In this document: positions 26,229 through 36,433 of the stretch, one piece after another
Numbering within the stretch: position 1 is the first letter of the stretch
How the letters are laid out: each line of letters opens with the position of its first letter
From: Flavisolibacter nicotianae
Lineage (GTDB): Bacteria; Bacteroidota; Bacteroidia; Chitinophagales; Chitinophagaceae
Length of the DNA stretch: 64,000 nt
Assembly (NCBI RefSeq): GCF_003628535.1
Contig: NZ_RBCI01000001.1
Location: forward strand, 372,001 to 436,000
Reading direction: 5' to 3'
Position numbers and translations under genes: made by a program
The notes under the pieces: generated by a model
Databases searched by the model: none
What the model was told of the DNA's origin: nothing
The model's input: only the letters and a program-made list of their open reading frames with translations

Positions 26229-26582
26229 GTGAAAAAGCGCAAACAAATCTATACATTCAGCAATGTTTTTTCCAGCATCATGATGCTGGCGATGCTGACG
26301 TGGCTGACCGTTTGCCTCCCGATTGTAAACCAAAGCCAGAAGGTGGCCAAGGTGCAAACCGAACAAACCGACAACGACGCGGATAACGATAGCGGCAACC
26401 CGCTGACGAACACGAACGAAGAAAAAAGCGAAAGCGGAACGTCGCTGCTGTCGGAATATCTTCACGAAGTGCCGCAGCACGAACGCCACTTTATCACGCT
26501 AACGACGTACTACAAATGTCATCCGTCCTCTGTCTATACCGCGTTTCACCCTGAACTTGTCATTCCTCCTCCCGAAGCATAA
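26229..26582 (+). CDS. Small single-pass membrane protein upstream of the bicarbonate transporter
   Basis: 117 residues from GTG at 26229. A basic start (KKRKQIYTFSNVF) precedes one hydrophobic helix (SSIMMLAMLTWLTVCLPIV), then a long polar, acidic segment (QTEQTDNDADNDSGNPL) and an end with HEVPQHERHFITLTTYYKCH and PPPEA. I recall short proteins of this plan in front of SulP transporter genes in Bacteroidota, from memory only. It is separated from the SulP ATG by 96 bases. An ATG pair at residues 18-19 is an alternative start. The function is unknown; a role as accessory to the transporter is plausible. Confidence 0.6.
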   Translation: MKKRKQIYTFSNVFSSIMMLAMLTWLTVCLPIVNQSQKVAKVQTEQTDNDADNDSGNPLTNTNEEKSESGTSLLSEYLHEVPQHERHFITLTTYYKCHPSSVYTAFHPELVIPPPEA

Positions 26583-26678
26583 GGTCATTTCCATTCATTT
26601 TTTATTGCTGCGATTTGCTTGCTGCAGAAAACCGTTTCTGCTCCTGTCTTCCATTTCCTGACCTTAAATTTTCGCAAG

Positions 26679-28298
26679 ATGAAGCGTACAAGCTTTTCCT
26701 TTAAAAATCTTGGGACGGACCTTCCTTCCTCGATTGTTGTCTTTCTCGTAGCCCTGCCCCTGTGTTTGGGCGTTGCATTGGCCTCCAATGCACCATTATT
26801 CAGCGGATTGATCGCCGGCTTTGTCGGCGGCATCGTAGTCGGGTCGCTGAGCGGCTCGCAATTAAGCGTAAGCGGACCGGCAGCCGGCCTGACGGCAATC
26901 GTAGCCGCCGCCATTTTAAAACTGCCGTCGTTCGAGGCCTTTTTGTTTGCGGTTGTTGTCTGCGGTTTGTTGCAGTTGATCCTCGGCTTTTTAAAAGCCG
27001 GTGTGATCGGCGATTATATTCCCAACAGCGTGATCAAAGGCATGCTGGCCGCCATTGGCCTGATCCTCATCCTGAAACAGTTTCCGCACCTGGTGGGGTA
27101 CGACGCCGACCCCGAAGGCGACACCGCCTTTGTACAAACGAATAACGAAACCACGTTCTCGGGGATCGCGAATGCGTTCCGGTACATTACACCCGTAGCC
27201 GTGCTGATTGGCGGTCTGGGTTTGCTTTTCCAGATTTTATGGGAAAAGTTTACGGCCAAAAAGAAAGGGTTTATCAAACTGATCCCCGCTCCGCTGGTGG
27301 TTGTGCTGATTGGCATCGGCATCAACGAAATCTTTAAAAATTCCGGTGCCGCCTACGCAATCGACCCCAAGCACATGGTGTCGATCCCGGTGGCCAGCTC
27401 TGGCCGCGAGTTTTTTTCATTCTTCACGGCTCCCGACTTCAGCATATGGACCAACAAAGACGTGTGGATTACCGGCCTGACACTGGCGCTGGTTGCCAGC
27501 CTGGAAACCTTGTTAAGCATTGAAGCGATCGACAATCTCGATACCTACCACCGCGTGACCAACAAAGACCGTGAGCTGAAAGCACAAGGCATCGGCAACA
27601 TGGTTTCCGGTCTTTTGGGTGGGTTGCCGGTAACGTCGGTGATTGTGCGCTCATCGGCCAATGTCAACGCCGGCGCACAGTCCAAGTTGTCAACCATTCT
27701 GCATGGTTTGTTGTTGTTGCTTTGCGTGGCTTTTATTCCTGTTTTGCTGAACCTGATTCCGAAAGCGGCCCTGGCAGCCGTCCTGATTTACACTGGTTAC
27801 AAACTGGCCAAGCCGGCCCTTTTCAAAGAGCACTATAAAAAGGGCTGGGACCAGTTTTTCCCCTTTGTGATCACCATTGCCGCCATCCTTTTAACGGACC
27901 TGCTGATTGGCGTGATGATCGGGATTGGCGTGGGCATTTTCTTTGTGATGCACAGCAATTTCAAATCGGCGGTTTTCATTGTGCACGACGAAAACAAATA
28001 CCTGTTTCGCCTGCGCAAGGATGTTTCCTTCCTGAACAAACCCATTATCAAAAACAAACTGGAAGAAGTGCCGGAGAACGCCTCCGTGCTCATTGATGCC
28101 AGCCGTGCCGATTTTATCGACAAGGACATTGTGGAAGTGATCGAGGATTTTATGGCGCATGCACCGCTGAAAAACATCTATGTTGAAATCAAGTCGAGCT
28201 CGTACAAAAACCAGGGCTTCAGCCAATCCATCGTGGGCCACGACAAAGCAAAAGCGGATGGCATCCGCACAGAAGAACATCAATTAGAAACAGTATAA
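26679..28298 (+). CDS. SulP-family anion (probably bicarbonate/sulfate) transporter with STAS domain
   Basis: 539 residues from the ATG at 26679; the frame upstream of it looks like leader. It has 12-14 membrane helices with SulP signatures: DLPSSIVVFLVALPLCLGVALAS, GGIVVGSLSGSQLSVSGPAAG, IPNSVIKGMLAAIGLIL, LPVTSVIVRSSANVNAGAQSK and FIPVLLNLIPKAALAAVLIYTGY. A C-terminal STAS domain begins near residue 435 (VSFLNKPIIKNKLEEV, VLIDASRADFIDKDIVEVI). The carbonic anhydrase gene 34 bases downstream suggests bicarbonate as substrate, as in BicA-type and Bacteroidota SulP-CA pairs. That substrate is inferred from context. Confidence 0.9.
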   Translation: MKRTSFSFKNLGTDLPSSIVVFLVALPLCLGVALASNAPLFSGLIAGFVGGIVVGSLSGSQLSVSGPAAGLTAIVAAAILKLPSFEAFLFAVVVCGLLQLILGFLKAGVIGDYIPNSVIKGMLAAIGLILILKQFPHLVGYDADPEGDTAFVQTNNETTFSGIANAFRYITPVAVLIGGLGLLFQILWEKFTAKKKGFIKLIPAPLVVVLIGIGINEIFKNSGAAYAIDPKHMVSIPVASSGREFFSFFTAPDFSIWTNKDVWITGLTLALVASLETLLSIEAIDNLDTYHRVTNKDRELKAQGIGNMVSGLLGGLPVTSVIVRSSANVNAGAQSKLSTILHGLLLLLCVAFIPVLLNLIPKAALAAVLIYTGYKLAKPALFKEHYKKGWDQFFPFVITIAAILLTDLLIGVMIGIGVGIFFVMHSNFKSAVFIVHDENKYLFRLRKDVSFLNKPIIKNKLEEVPENASVLIDASRADFIDKDIVEVIEDFMAHAPLKNIYVEIKSSSYKNQGFSQSIVGHDKAKADGIRTEEHQLETV

Positions 28299-28318
28299 GA
28301 ATACATTTGCAAACAGCG

Positions 28319-28326
28319 AAAGGAGG
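28319..28326 (+). promoter_or_regulatory. Strong Shine-Dalgarno of the carbonic anhydrase gene
   Basis: AAAGGAGG, fully complementary to the 16S tail of many bacteria, lies 5 bases before the ATG at 28332. Most genes in this window have no such site, as expected for Bacteroidota, which make little use of it. Confidence 0.65.
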
Positions 28327-28331
28327 AATTT

Positions 28332-28967
28332 ATGCATTCATACGAAAAATTGTTACTGGAAAACAAGGCCTGGGCATCGGAACAAGTTGCCGATGACCCC
28401 CAATACTTTGAGCGCCTTGCTCATTTACAGAAACCCGAATTTTTATGGATCGGCTGCAGCGACAGCCGTGTGCCGGCTGATAAAATCACGGGCACGCAAC
28501 CGGGTGAAATTTTTGTGCACCGCAACGTAGCCAACCTGGTGGTGAACACCGATGTCAACCTGCTGGCCGTGCTGGATTATGCCGTTACGCACCTGAAAGT
28601 GCGGCACGTGATCGTCTGCGGCCATTACGGTTGTGGCGGTGTTAAGGCGGCAGCCACGAAAACGGATTTCAAACCCGTGTTGAACATGTGGCTGCGCAAC
28701 ATCAAAGACGTGATCCGTCACCACCGCGACGAACTCGACGCCATCGCGGATGAGGAGCAGCGCAGCGACAGGCTGGTGGAATTGAACGTGATTGAACAGG
28801 TGTACAACCTGGCCAAGACCACCATTATCCAGCGCTGCTGGCAAAAAGAACAACGGCCGCATTTGCATGGCTGGGTCTATGGCTTAAAGGATGGCATCAT
28901 CAAACCGGTATTTGAGATGAACGCCGGCACGCACATCGACGAAATTTACGAATACGACAACCTGTAA
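28332..28967 (+). CDS. Beta-class carbonic anhydrase
   Basis: 211 residues, a zinc enzyme that interconverts CO2 and bicarbonate in the cytoplasm. Zinc and catalytic residues are seen as GCSDSRVPAD (Cys42, Asp44, Arg46) and VCGHYGCGGV (His98, Cys101). Further clade features are GEIFVHRNVANLV and the FLWIG... core strand. The length matches E. coli Can and CynT. It follows the SulP gene and has an unusually strong ribosome binding site, so transporter and enzyme probably act together to supply bicarbonate for carboxylations. Confidence 0.95.
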   Translation: MHSYEKLLLENKAWASEQVADDPQYFERLAHLQKPEFLWIGCSDSRVPADKITGTQPGEIFVHRNVANLVVNTDVNLLAVLDYAVTHLKVRHVIVCGHYGCGGVKAAATKTDFKPVLNMWLRNIKDVIRHHRDELDAIADEEQRSDRLVELNVIEQVYNLAKTTIIQRCWQKEQRPHLHGWVYGLKDGIIKPVFEMNAGTHIDEIYEYDNL

Positions 28968-28984
28968 AAAGTGTTTGGTGTTTT

Positions 28985-29019
28985 AAAGCCCTCGCAGAAG
29001 CGAGGGCTTTTTGTTTTTT
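28985..29019 (+). terminator. Terminator of the SulP/carbonic anhydrase operon
   Basis: AAAGCCCTCGC-AGAA-GCGAGGGCTTT followed by TTGTTTTTT, 17 bases after the stop. Confidence 0.9.
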
Positions 29020-29115
29020 GCCTTTCCTGTTTTTGAAATTACCGGAACGGAAAAAGTTTCTTCTACGTAAAACATCTTCCCTATTTTTAAAACTTAACCC
29101 ATTACTACCGATTGC

Positions 29116-30588
29116 ATGGCAGCACCCAAAGGAATCTGGAAAGTTATTACCGCATCTTCTGTCGGTACCCTGATCGAATGGTACGATTTCTACATTTTTG
29201 GCAGTTTGTCCACCATCATTGCCGCCAAGTTTTTCCCGGCCGAAAATCCAACGGCAGCCCTTCTGTCTACCCTGGCCACTTTTGCCGCCGGCTTTATCGT
29301 GCGGCCTTTTGGCGCCCTGGTATTCGGGCGGCTCGGCGACCTGATTGGAAGAAAATACACCTTCCTTCTCACCCTTGTGATCATGGGCCTTTCTACCTTT
29401 TTGATCGGTTGCATCCCGGCCTATGAAACCATCGGCGCATGGGCGCCTTCGCTGGTTTTGCTGCTCCGGCTGTTGCAAGGTCTTGCGCTGGGTGGCGAGT
29501 ACGGTGGCGCGGCGACTTACGTTGCCGAACACACCACCGCACACAGGCGGGGCTTTTACACCAGTTGGATCCAAACAACGGCCACGCTGGGCCTGTTCCT
29601 TTCTCTTGGGGTCATTCTTTCCATCCGCCGGCTGGTTGGCGTGGATGAATTTACCAACGGGCAGGGCTGGCGCTACCCGTTCCTGCTTTCTATTGTGCTG
29701 GTGCTTGTTTCCATCTTCATTCGTTTGCGGATGAATGAGTCGCCGCTGTTTGAAAAACTGAAAACGGAAGGCAAGACGTCCGTCAACCCCCTGAAGGAAA
29801 GTTTTGGTCACAAGGCCAATTTCAAAATGGTGCTGCTGGCGCTTTTCGGCGTTACGATGGGACAAGGCGTGATCTGGTACACCGGCCAGTTTTATGCACA
29901 AACATTTTTGCTCAGCAAGTGCAACCTGGATTATGAACAGGCCAACACCATCATCCTGATTGCCCTTGTCATTGCCACGCCTTTCTTTGTGCTTTTCGGA
30001 AGCCTGTCCGACAAATGGGGACGCAAAAACATCATGATGGCCGGCATCCTGTTGGGCGTTTTGCTCTACCGGCCCATCTTCAACGAAATTTACCTGACAG
30101 CCGATGTCACGCACAAAGACATTACAGAAACCACGTCGTCGCAAGTGACCAATGCCGTTAAGATGCAAACCATCACCACCGTTTTCAAAACCTTTGCCGA
30201 CGATAGCCGCCTGAAAACGACTGCCACCAAACATGTCGGTGAACCGGTGATTAAAAATGAGGTCACGCTAAGCAGTCGTGACAAATGGAAAGTTGTGGGC
30301 CTGGTGGCGCTGATGGTACTTTTCGTAACGATGGTTTACGGCCCTGTGGCGGCCTTCCTGGTGGAACTGTTCCCAACCAAGATTCGCTATACCTCCATGT
30401 CGCTGCCTTACCATATCGGCAACGGCGTGTTTGGCGGGCTGGTGCCATTCCTGGCAACACTGATCACCACCATCAAAGGCACCGATCACCTTTCGGGACT
30501 TTGGTACCCGATTGGCGTAGGCGCCCTCAGTTTCATCATCGGGTCGCTTTACCTGTCCAATAAAATTCATGAAGATGTAACGGAGTAA
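29116..30588 (+). CDS. MFS transporter, metabolite:H+ symporter (MHS) type
   Basis: 490 residues with about 12 membrane helices. The MHS signature is at the start: SSVGTLIEWYDFYIFGSLS. The MFS motifs follow: GRLGDLIGRKYTFLLTL, LLRLLQGLALGGEYGGAATYVAEH and FGSLSDKWGRKNIMM. The C-terminal half carries an extra polar stretch of about 70 residues (from NEIYLTADVTHKD to TLSSRDKWK) between helices, longer than in most family members. ProP, KgtP and ShiA are in this family; the substrate is not predictable. The 81-residue membrane protein follows after 28 bases. Confidence 0.87.
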   Translation: MAAPKGIWKVITASSVGTLIEWYDFYIFGSLSTIIAAKFFPAENPTAALLSTLATFAAGFIVRPFGALVFGRLGDLIGRKYTFLLTLVIMGLSTFLIGCIPAYETIGAWAPSLVLLLRLLQGLALGGEYGGAATYVAEHTTAHRRGFYTSWIQTTATLGLFLSLGVILSIRRLVGVDEFTNGQGWRYPFLLSIVLVLVSIFIRLRMNESPLFEKLKTEGKTSVNPLKESFGHKANFKMVLLALFGVTMGQGVIWYTGQFYAQTFLLSKCNLDYEQANTIILIALVIATPFFVLFGSLSDKWGRKNIMMAGILLGVLLYRPIFNEIYLTADVTHKDITETTSSQVTNAVKMQTITTVFKTFADDSRLKTTATKHVGEPVIKNEVTLSSRDKWKVVGLVALMVLFVTMVYGPVAAFLVELFPTKIRYTSMSLPYHIGNGVFGGLVPFLATLITTIKGTDHLSGLWYPIGVGALSFIIGSLYLSNKIHEDVTE

Positions 30589-30616
30589 GTGATGAGTATT
30601 TAAAACGAACTTTCAT

Positions 30617-30862
30617 ATGAAACAAGTGAAACGCATTTTAGGGATTGTGTGGATGCTGATTGGTCCTGCCGCCATCATCCTGCTGTTGTGGGGCGCTGCC
30701 AACAACATCAACCCCGCCGGTCATGGCGATATCAACAAACCACTTCCCTGGATCATCATCATTTCCATTTTTACGCCGGTTGCCGCCGGCCTGACCGTAT
30801 TTGGCTGGTATGCCTGGAAAGGTGAGTTTGACGATGTGGAACACATTGCAGATGAGTTATAG
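30617..30862 (+). CDS. Small two-helix membrane protein next to an MHS transporter
   Basis: 81 residues with two clear helices: VKRILGIVWMLIGPAAIILLLW and WIIIISIFTPVAAGLTVFGWYAW. The ends are short and acidic. It resembles a small family annotated as DUF6814 that I recall beside similar transporters; the family number is from memory. The ATG at 30617 is 28 bases past the transporter, so it is likely the second gene of the transcript. It may be an accessory subunit. Confidence 0.7.
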   Translation: MKQVKRILGIVWMLIGPAAIILLLWGAANNINPAGHGDINKPLPWIIIISIFTPVAAGLTVFGWYAWKGEFDDVEHIADEL

Positions 30863-30976
30863 CAAACGTGAAACATCATTACGCAGTAGTCCCCTCTTTG
30901 CACAAAGCGGTAATTGCAAAAAGTATGTTGAACCTTTCCTTCAATCGTTCATCTGTTCCTCAGTTAAATTTGCTCC

Positions 30977-31882
30977 ATGTCCATCACGGTAAAAAATCTC
31001 ACGAAAACGTACGGCGAGCAACGAGCGGTTGACAACATTTCCTTTACGGTGAACAGGGGCGAGATCGTTGGCTTCCTTGGTCCCAACGGGGCCGGCAAAA
31101 GCACTACCATGAAAATGATCACGGGCTACCTGGCACCCGACGGTGGCGACATTACCGTCAGTGACGTGGATGTGACCAGGGACCCGCATAGCGCCAAGCA
31201 AAAGATTGGCTACCTGCCCGAGTCCAATGCGCTTTACTACGATATGTACGTTAAGGAATACCTGGATTTTATTGCCGATGTACACCGGATCAGCAACAAG
31301 CAGGCAGCCATCGACGGCGTGATCGAACAGGTGGGACTCACCAAAGAAAAAGCAAAAAAGGTGGGGCAGCTTTCCAAAGGCTACAAGCAGCGGGTTGGCC
31401 TGGCGGCGGCCCTTTTGCACAACCCCGAAGTGCTGATCCTGGACGAACCAACAAGCGGCCTGGACCCCAACCAAATCATCGAGATCCGCAACGTCATCAA
31501 GGAACAGGGCAAAGACAAACTGGTGCTTTTTTCCTCGCACATTTTACAGGAAGTGGAAGCCATTTGCGACCGCGTCATCATCATCAACAAAGGCCGGATC
31601 GTGGCCGATGACAAACTCGCCAACCTGCAGCAACGCTCCACCACCAACCTTGTACGGGTACAGTTCAAGGAAGCCTTGGAGGCCGAGTGGCTGCGCCGTT
31701 TGGCGGGTGTCAAAAAGGTGAACAAGGTGGATGCAAACACCTGGACACTGGAAACCGACGAGCCGGAAGCCGTTCGCAAAGCACTCCTGCAATTATCAGT
31801 GGAGCAAAACCTGAACATCGTATCCCTGCAAAGCGAAAACCAGAGCCTGGAAGAAATCTTCAGGCAACTCACCACGGCCTGA
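30977..31882 (+). CDS. gldA: ABC transporter ATP-binding subunit, GldA type
   Basis: 301 residues with a complete ATPase: Walker A GPNGAGKST (residues 35-43), Q-loop region KIGYLPESNALYYDMYVKEY, signature LSKGYKQRVGLAAALL, Walker B VLILDEPTSGLDPNQ and the H-loop SSHILQEVEAICDR. The end (LNIVSLQSENQSLEEIFRQLT) matches the GldA class. GldA works with GldF and GldG in gliding motility in Flavobacteriia. GldFG are not in the window, and many Chitinophagia keep gldA apart from them. A DRA-type export ATPase is the alternative if the partner genes prove to be absent. Confidence 0.75.
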   Translation: MSITVKNLTKTYGEQRAVDNISFTVNRGEIVGFLGPNGAGKSTTMKMITGYLAPDGGDITVSDVDVTRDPHSAKQKIGYLPESNALYYDMYVKEYLDFIADVHRISNKQAAIDGVIEQVGLTKEKAKKVGQLSKGYKQRVGLAAALLHNPEVLILDEPTSGLDPNQIIEIRNVIKEQGKDKLVLFSSHILQEVEAICDRVIIINKGRIVADDKLANLQQRSTTNLVRVQFKEALEAEWLRRLAGVKKVNKVDANTWTLETDEPEAVRKALLQLSVEQNLNIVSLQSENQSLEEIFRQLTTA

Positions 31883-31890
31883 ACAAGCTC

Positions 31891-31926
31891 TAAAAAAAGC
31901 GCCGGCTTTTTGTTAAAAGCCGGCGC
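31891..31926 (-). terminator. Terminator hairpin at the end of gldA and the M16 protease gene
   Basis: GCGCCGGCTTTT-TGTT-AAAAGCCGGCGC. Read on the minus strand, it is followed by TTTTTTTA, as expected for the convergent protease transcript; gldA may also end here. Confidence 0.75.
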
Positions 31927-31978
31927 ATGTAATGTACAATACCGGTTTCAGTCTGACAGCTGAATAGTAGGATAATAA

Positions 31979-32016
31979 GATATTGGGATATTTTCTTCCA
32001 TCAATATCCCAATATC
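31979..32016. repeat. 14-bp inverted repeat in the gldA/M16 gap
   Basis: Arms GATATTGGGATATT (31979-31992) and AATATCCCAATATC (32003-32016) are perfect complements around a 10-base loop. There is no T tail. It belongs to the word-type intergenic repeats of this window. Confidence 0.6.
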
Positions 32017-32050
32017 AGCTACGAAAGAAAAAAAGTATCATTTATCGATC

Positions 32051-34774
32051 TTAAAATGCCTGTTTGGCAAAATCTCCCGCATAAATAATGACCAGTTTTG
32101 ACGGGTCAAAATACTTGCGCATGGCCGCATTCACGGCATCCGGCGTCAAGGCTTTTACCTTGTTTTCAAACTGTAAAAAATCAGCCAGGTCACGTTCGTC
32201 CCGCAAATAACTGCGAAGCAGGTTGGCAAGGAACTCGTTGGAGCCAAGGGAGGTTTTGTTTTGCTCCAGCAGGCTGCCAACCGATTTTTCCAGTTCGTCC
32301 TTGGTAAAGCCTCCTTTGATGGCTCTGTCGATCTCCTGGCGCAGGGCGGAATCGACTCTGCCCCTGTATAATGGATTGTACGCTGCATACAAGCCCCAGT
32401 TGGCTACATCGTACTTGTATTGCGCATTCATGAATGTACCAGCGCCATAGCTCATTCCTTCATTTTCACGAAGGCGCTGCGGAATGCGGGAGGAAAGAAA
32501 AGCACCACCACCCAGCAGTTCGTTGGCCATGTACACCGCCGGGTAATCGGGATGACGCTGCGAAATCTTCAGGTTGATGACTCCCAAGGCAGCGGCATTG
32601 GTCTTGTCCGGTGTGTTGATCGTGGCTACTTCCGATTTGACCTCGAAATACCGGGGCTCCAACAGGGCGAAAGAAGCCTTGCTATTCCATTTGCCAAATG
32701 ACGACTGCAAAAAATCGGTTACCTGCTTTTTATCCAGCTCACCCACAAAAGAGCTGATGGAATTGTTAGCGCCGTAAAGCTCTTCGTAAAACTTGCGCAC
32801 ATCATCCAGCTTGACGCTGCCAAGTGCGGCCAGCCGTTCATCAATGCCAGGCTGGTAGAGCGGGTGACCCACCGGATAATGGGAAGCCATCTTTGCCAGT
32901 TTGTTTTGCGCCACGTTGAACGGTTCACTCTTGTTGGCCTCGTAGTTGGCCTTCGTGTCCATGACCACTTTTTCAAATTCTGCCGAATCAAATTTGGGGT
33001 GATGCAACAGGTCGTCCAGTAGGGAAAGCGCTGCGGCCAGGTTTTGCTGATCGGTATTGATCCGCACCAGCAAACCACCCGGCGCATCGTTGAAGGAGAT
33101 ATCTGTTTTAATCCGGTCCAGTTCATCACTGATCTGCTTTTTGGTGCGGGACGTGGTGCCTGTCTTCAGCATCGCGGCGGTGATGGTAGCAATTTCTGCC
33201 TTGTTCATGAGGTTATTTTCATCGCCCATGCGCAGTGAAATGCTCGCTGATATCTTCTCTCCTTTTGTGGGTTTTTCCAGTAGCACATACTGCCCGCCGT
33301 TGGGCAGTTTGCCCGTCACCAGGTTTTTCTTTATGTTTTCGATGCTGTTCTCAAAGGCTGCTTTCTGTGCCGCTCCCTTTTTGCCCTGGTAGCCGGTGAG
33401 CAACTTCTCAATGTCCGGCGTTTCGGCCACTACCGTACGGTCGGGTGCCGCTTCGGGAATAAACAAACCGACCGTGCGGTTGGAGGGCTTGTAATACTTT
33501 TTGGCGGCCGCCTGTACATCGCTCACCGTGAGATTTTCAATCTGGTCGCGGTAGCGAAACCACAACCGCCAGTCGCCGGCGCCAATGGCTTCTGTCAGGG
33601 CAATGGCAAAGTCGGTGGTCTTGTTGGTCTGGTCTTCAATAAACTTCAGCCGGTTGTTTTTTGCCCGTTGCAGGTCTTCATCGGTGATGACCATCGTGGG
33701 AATGGCATCAGCGGCTTTCAGCAATTCCATCCTGGCGCTGTCAATGCTTTTATTCAGGGGAACTTCCACGCCAAAATAGGTAAAGCCCGGGTCGTGCAGG
33801 GTTTGGCTATAGCCAAAAACCTTGGAAGCCAGTTTGGTCTCCACCAGTTGCTTATAAAACACACCTGAGGGATTGTTGGTCAGTACCTCTACGAGGGCAT
33901 CGTTGGCGCCGTAATCGTTCGCCGCTACGGGAGGAGTATGATAACCCATGCCGATGTATTGAATGTCGCCGACGCGGCGCAATACCACGTTGCGTTCGCC
34001 GTCCTGCGGCGGTTCAACGGTATAGGTGGGTTGCAGCACTCTCGCCGGCTTGGGAATGGGTCCAAAAAATTGCTGGCTGTAAGCCAGCGCTTTTTTCTCG
34101 TCAAATTTGCCGGCGATGACCAGTACCGCGTTGTCAGGCTGGTAATATTTTTTGTAAAACGCTTTCAGGTTTTCCGCTTTCACCCGTTCAATATCTTCTT
34201 TGCTGCCGATGGTGGATTTCCCGTAATTGTGCCAGAGGTACATGGACGAAAGGATCCGCTCGTTCAGCACGTTGCCGGGATAGTTTTCCCCGATCTCAAA
34301 TTCGTTGCGCACCACGCTGAATTCCTTTTTTAATTCTTCGGGCAGAATTTTGGAGTTCACCATGCGGTCGGCCTCCATGTCCAGAGCCCAGCGCAGGTTC
34401 TCGTCGGATGCCGAAAGAATTTCGTAATAATTGGTGCGGTCGTACCAGGTGGTGCCGTTGGCCTGTGCGCCCTTATCGGCAATGGCTTTTTTAATGTCGG
34501 TAAATTTCTTGCACTGCTTGAACAACATGTGCTCCAGCAGGTGGGCCATGCCGCTTTCTCCATAGCCCTCGTGGCGGGAGCCGACTTTATACACGATGTT
34601 CACGGCAATGTTGGTAGAAGATGCATCGGGAATGAGCAACACCCGCAGGCCGTTTTGCAGTTGGTACTCCTTGATGCCTTCCACGGTGGTGACAAGTTTA
34701 GGCGTTGCCTGGGCACCTACTTTTTGCAGCGGCAGTAAATAAGCCAGTGCAATGGTAAACAGGAGAATTCGCAT
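32051..34774 (-). CDS. M16-family (insulinase/pitrilysin-type) zinc protease, exported
   Basis: 907 residues. A signal peptide (MRILLFTIALAYLLPLQKVGAQ) is followed by two M16 halves. The first half carries the inverted zinc motif in GMAHLLEHMLF (His78, Glu81 catalytic, His82), with the third ligand downstream near KEFSVVRNEFEIGEN. The second half lacks the HxxEH motif, as usual for the structural half, but keeps the M16_C fold (AIGAGDWRLWFRYRDQIENL, LGGGAFLSSRIPQRLREN, GMSYGAGTFM). The enzyme probably acts in the periplasm on peptides or misfolded proteins. TATCTTTA (34791-34798, minus) is a possible -7 element. Confidence 0.92.
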   Translation of the reverse strand: MRILLFTIALAYLLPLQKVGAQATPKLVTTVEGIKEYQLQNGLRVLLIPDASSTNIAVNIVYKVGSRHEGYGESGMAHLLEHMLFKQCKKFTDIKKAIADKGAQANGTTWYDRTNYYEILSASDENLRWALDMEADRMVNSKILPEELKKEFSVVRNEFEIGENYPGNVLNERILSSMYLWHNYGKSTIGSKEDIERVKAENLKAFYKKYYQPDNAVLVIAGKFDEKKALAYSQQFFGPIPKPARVLQPTYTVEPPQDGERNVVLRRVGDIQYIGMGYHTPPVAANDYGANDALVEVLTNNPSGVFYKQLVETKLASKVFGYSQTLHDPGFTYFGVEVPLNKSIDSARMELLKAADAIPTMVITDEDLQRAKNNRLKFIEDQTNKTTDFAIALTEAIGAGDWRLWFRYRDQIENLTVSDVQAAAKKYYKPSNRTVGLFIPEAAPDRTVVAETPDIEKLLTGYQGKKGAAQKAAFENSIENIKKNLVTGKLPNGGQYVLLEKPTKGEKISASISLRMGDENNLMNKAEIATITAAMLKTGTTSRTKKQISDELDRIKTDISFNDAPGGLLVRINTDQQNLAAALSLLDDLLHHPKFDSAEFEKVVMDTKANYEANKSEPFNVAQNKLAKMASHYPVGHPLYQPGIDERLAALGSVKLDDVRKFYEELYGANNSISSFVGELDKKQVTDFLQSSFGKWNSKASFALLEPRYFEVKSEVATINTPDKTNAAALGVINLKISQRHPDYPAVYMANELLGGGAFLSSRIPQRLRENEGMSYGAGTFMNAQYKYDVANWGLYAAYNPLYRGRVDSALRQEIDRAIKGGFTKDELEKSVGSLLEQNKTSLGSNEFLANLLRSYLRDERDLADFLQFENKVKALTPDAVNAAMRKYFDPSKLVIIYAGDFAKQAF

Positions 34775-35029
34775 AGTCGTTAGTTTATATTAAAGATAAT
34801 TTTTTATCGTGTCGAACCCGCAGCCAACCGGGGAAGTTTCAAAAGGATAAAGCAACCGCTATCTTGGTCCGAAACAAGCCCGAACAAGCCGGTTCAGGAA
34901 ATTATTTCCAATAGGAAAAGGCCGCCGTCGTATGACCGATTTTGCCGCTTCTCTGCAACTTCTTTTCTTTGCGGTGCGAAAATCTGTCCGGCTGCAGCAG
35001 CAGACAGGGTCAGACAACTTAATTTTTAA

Positions 35030-36331
<1,302 letters not shown>

Positions 36332-36342
36332 GGATACCATCT

Positions 36343-36392
36343 GATGGATGACAGATGACAGTCTACTCAAAAATTGTCATCTGTCATCCATC
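36343..36392. repeat. 18-bp perfect inverted repeat, GATGACAG family
   Basis: Arms GATGGATGACAGATGACA (36343-36360) and its exact complement (36375-36392) flank a 14-base loop, starting 11 bases after eno. It contains GATGACAGATGACAG, one mismatch from the 15-mer at 40352 and 49309. It may end eno transcripts, but has no T run. Confidence 0.75.
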
Positions 36393-36433
36393 ATCTATAC
36401 TTTTCTACTAAATTTACCGTTAGCTGCTTTTGC

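Noticed and set aside
28900-30234. Long minus-strand frame (444 codons) opposite the MHS transporter
   Set aside because: Antisense shadow of a clear transporter, rich in His/Gln/Arg as expected from opposite-strand reading.
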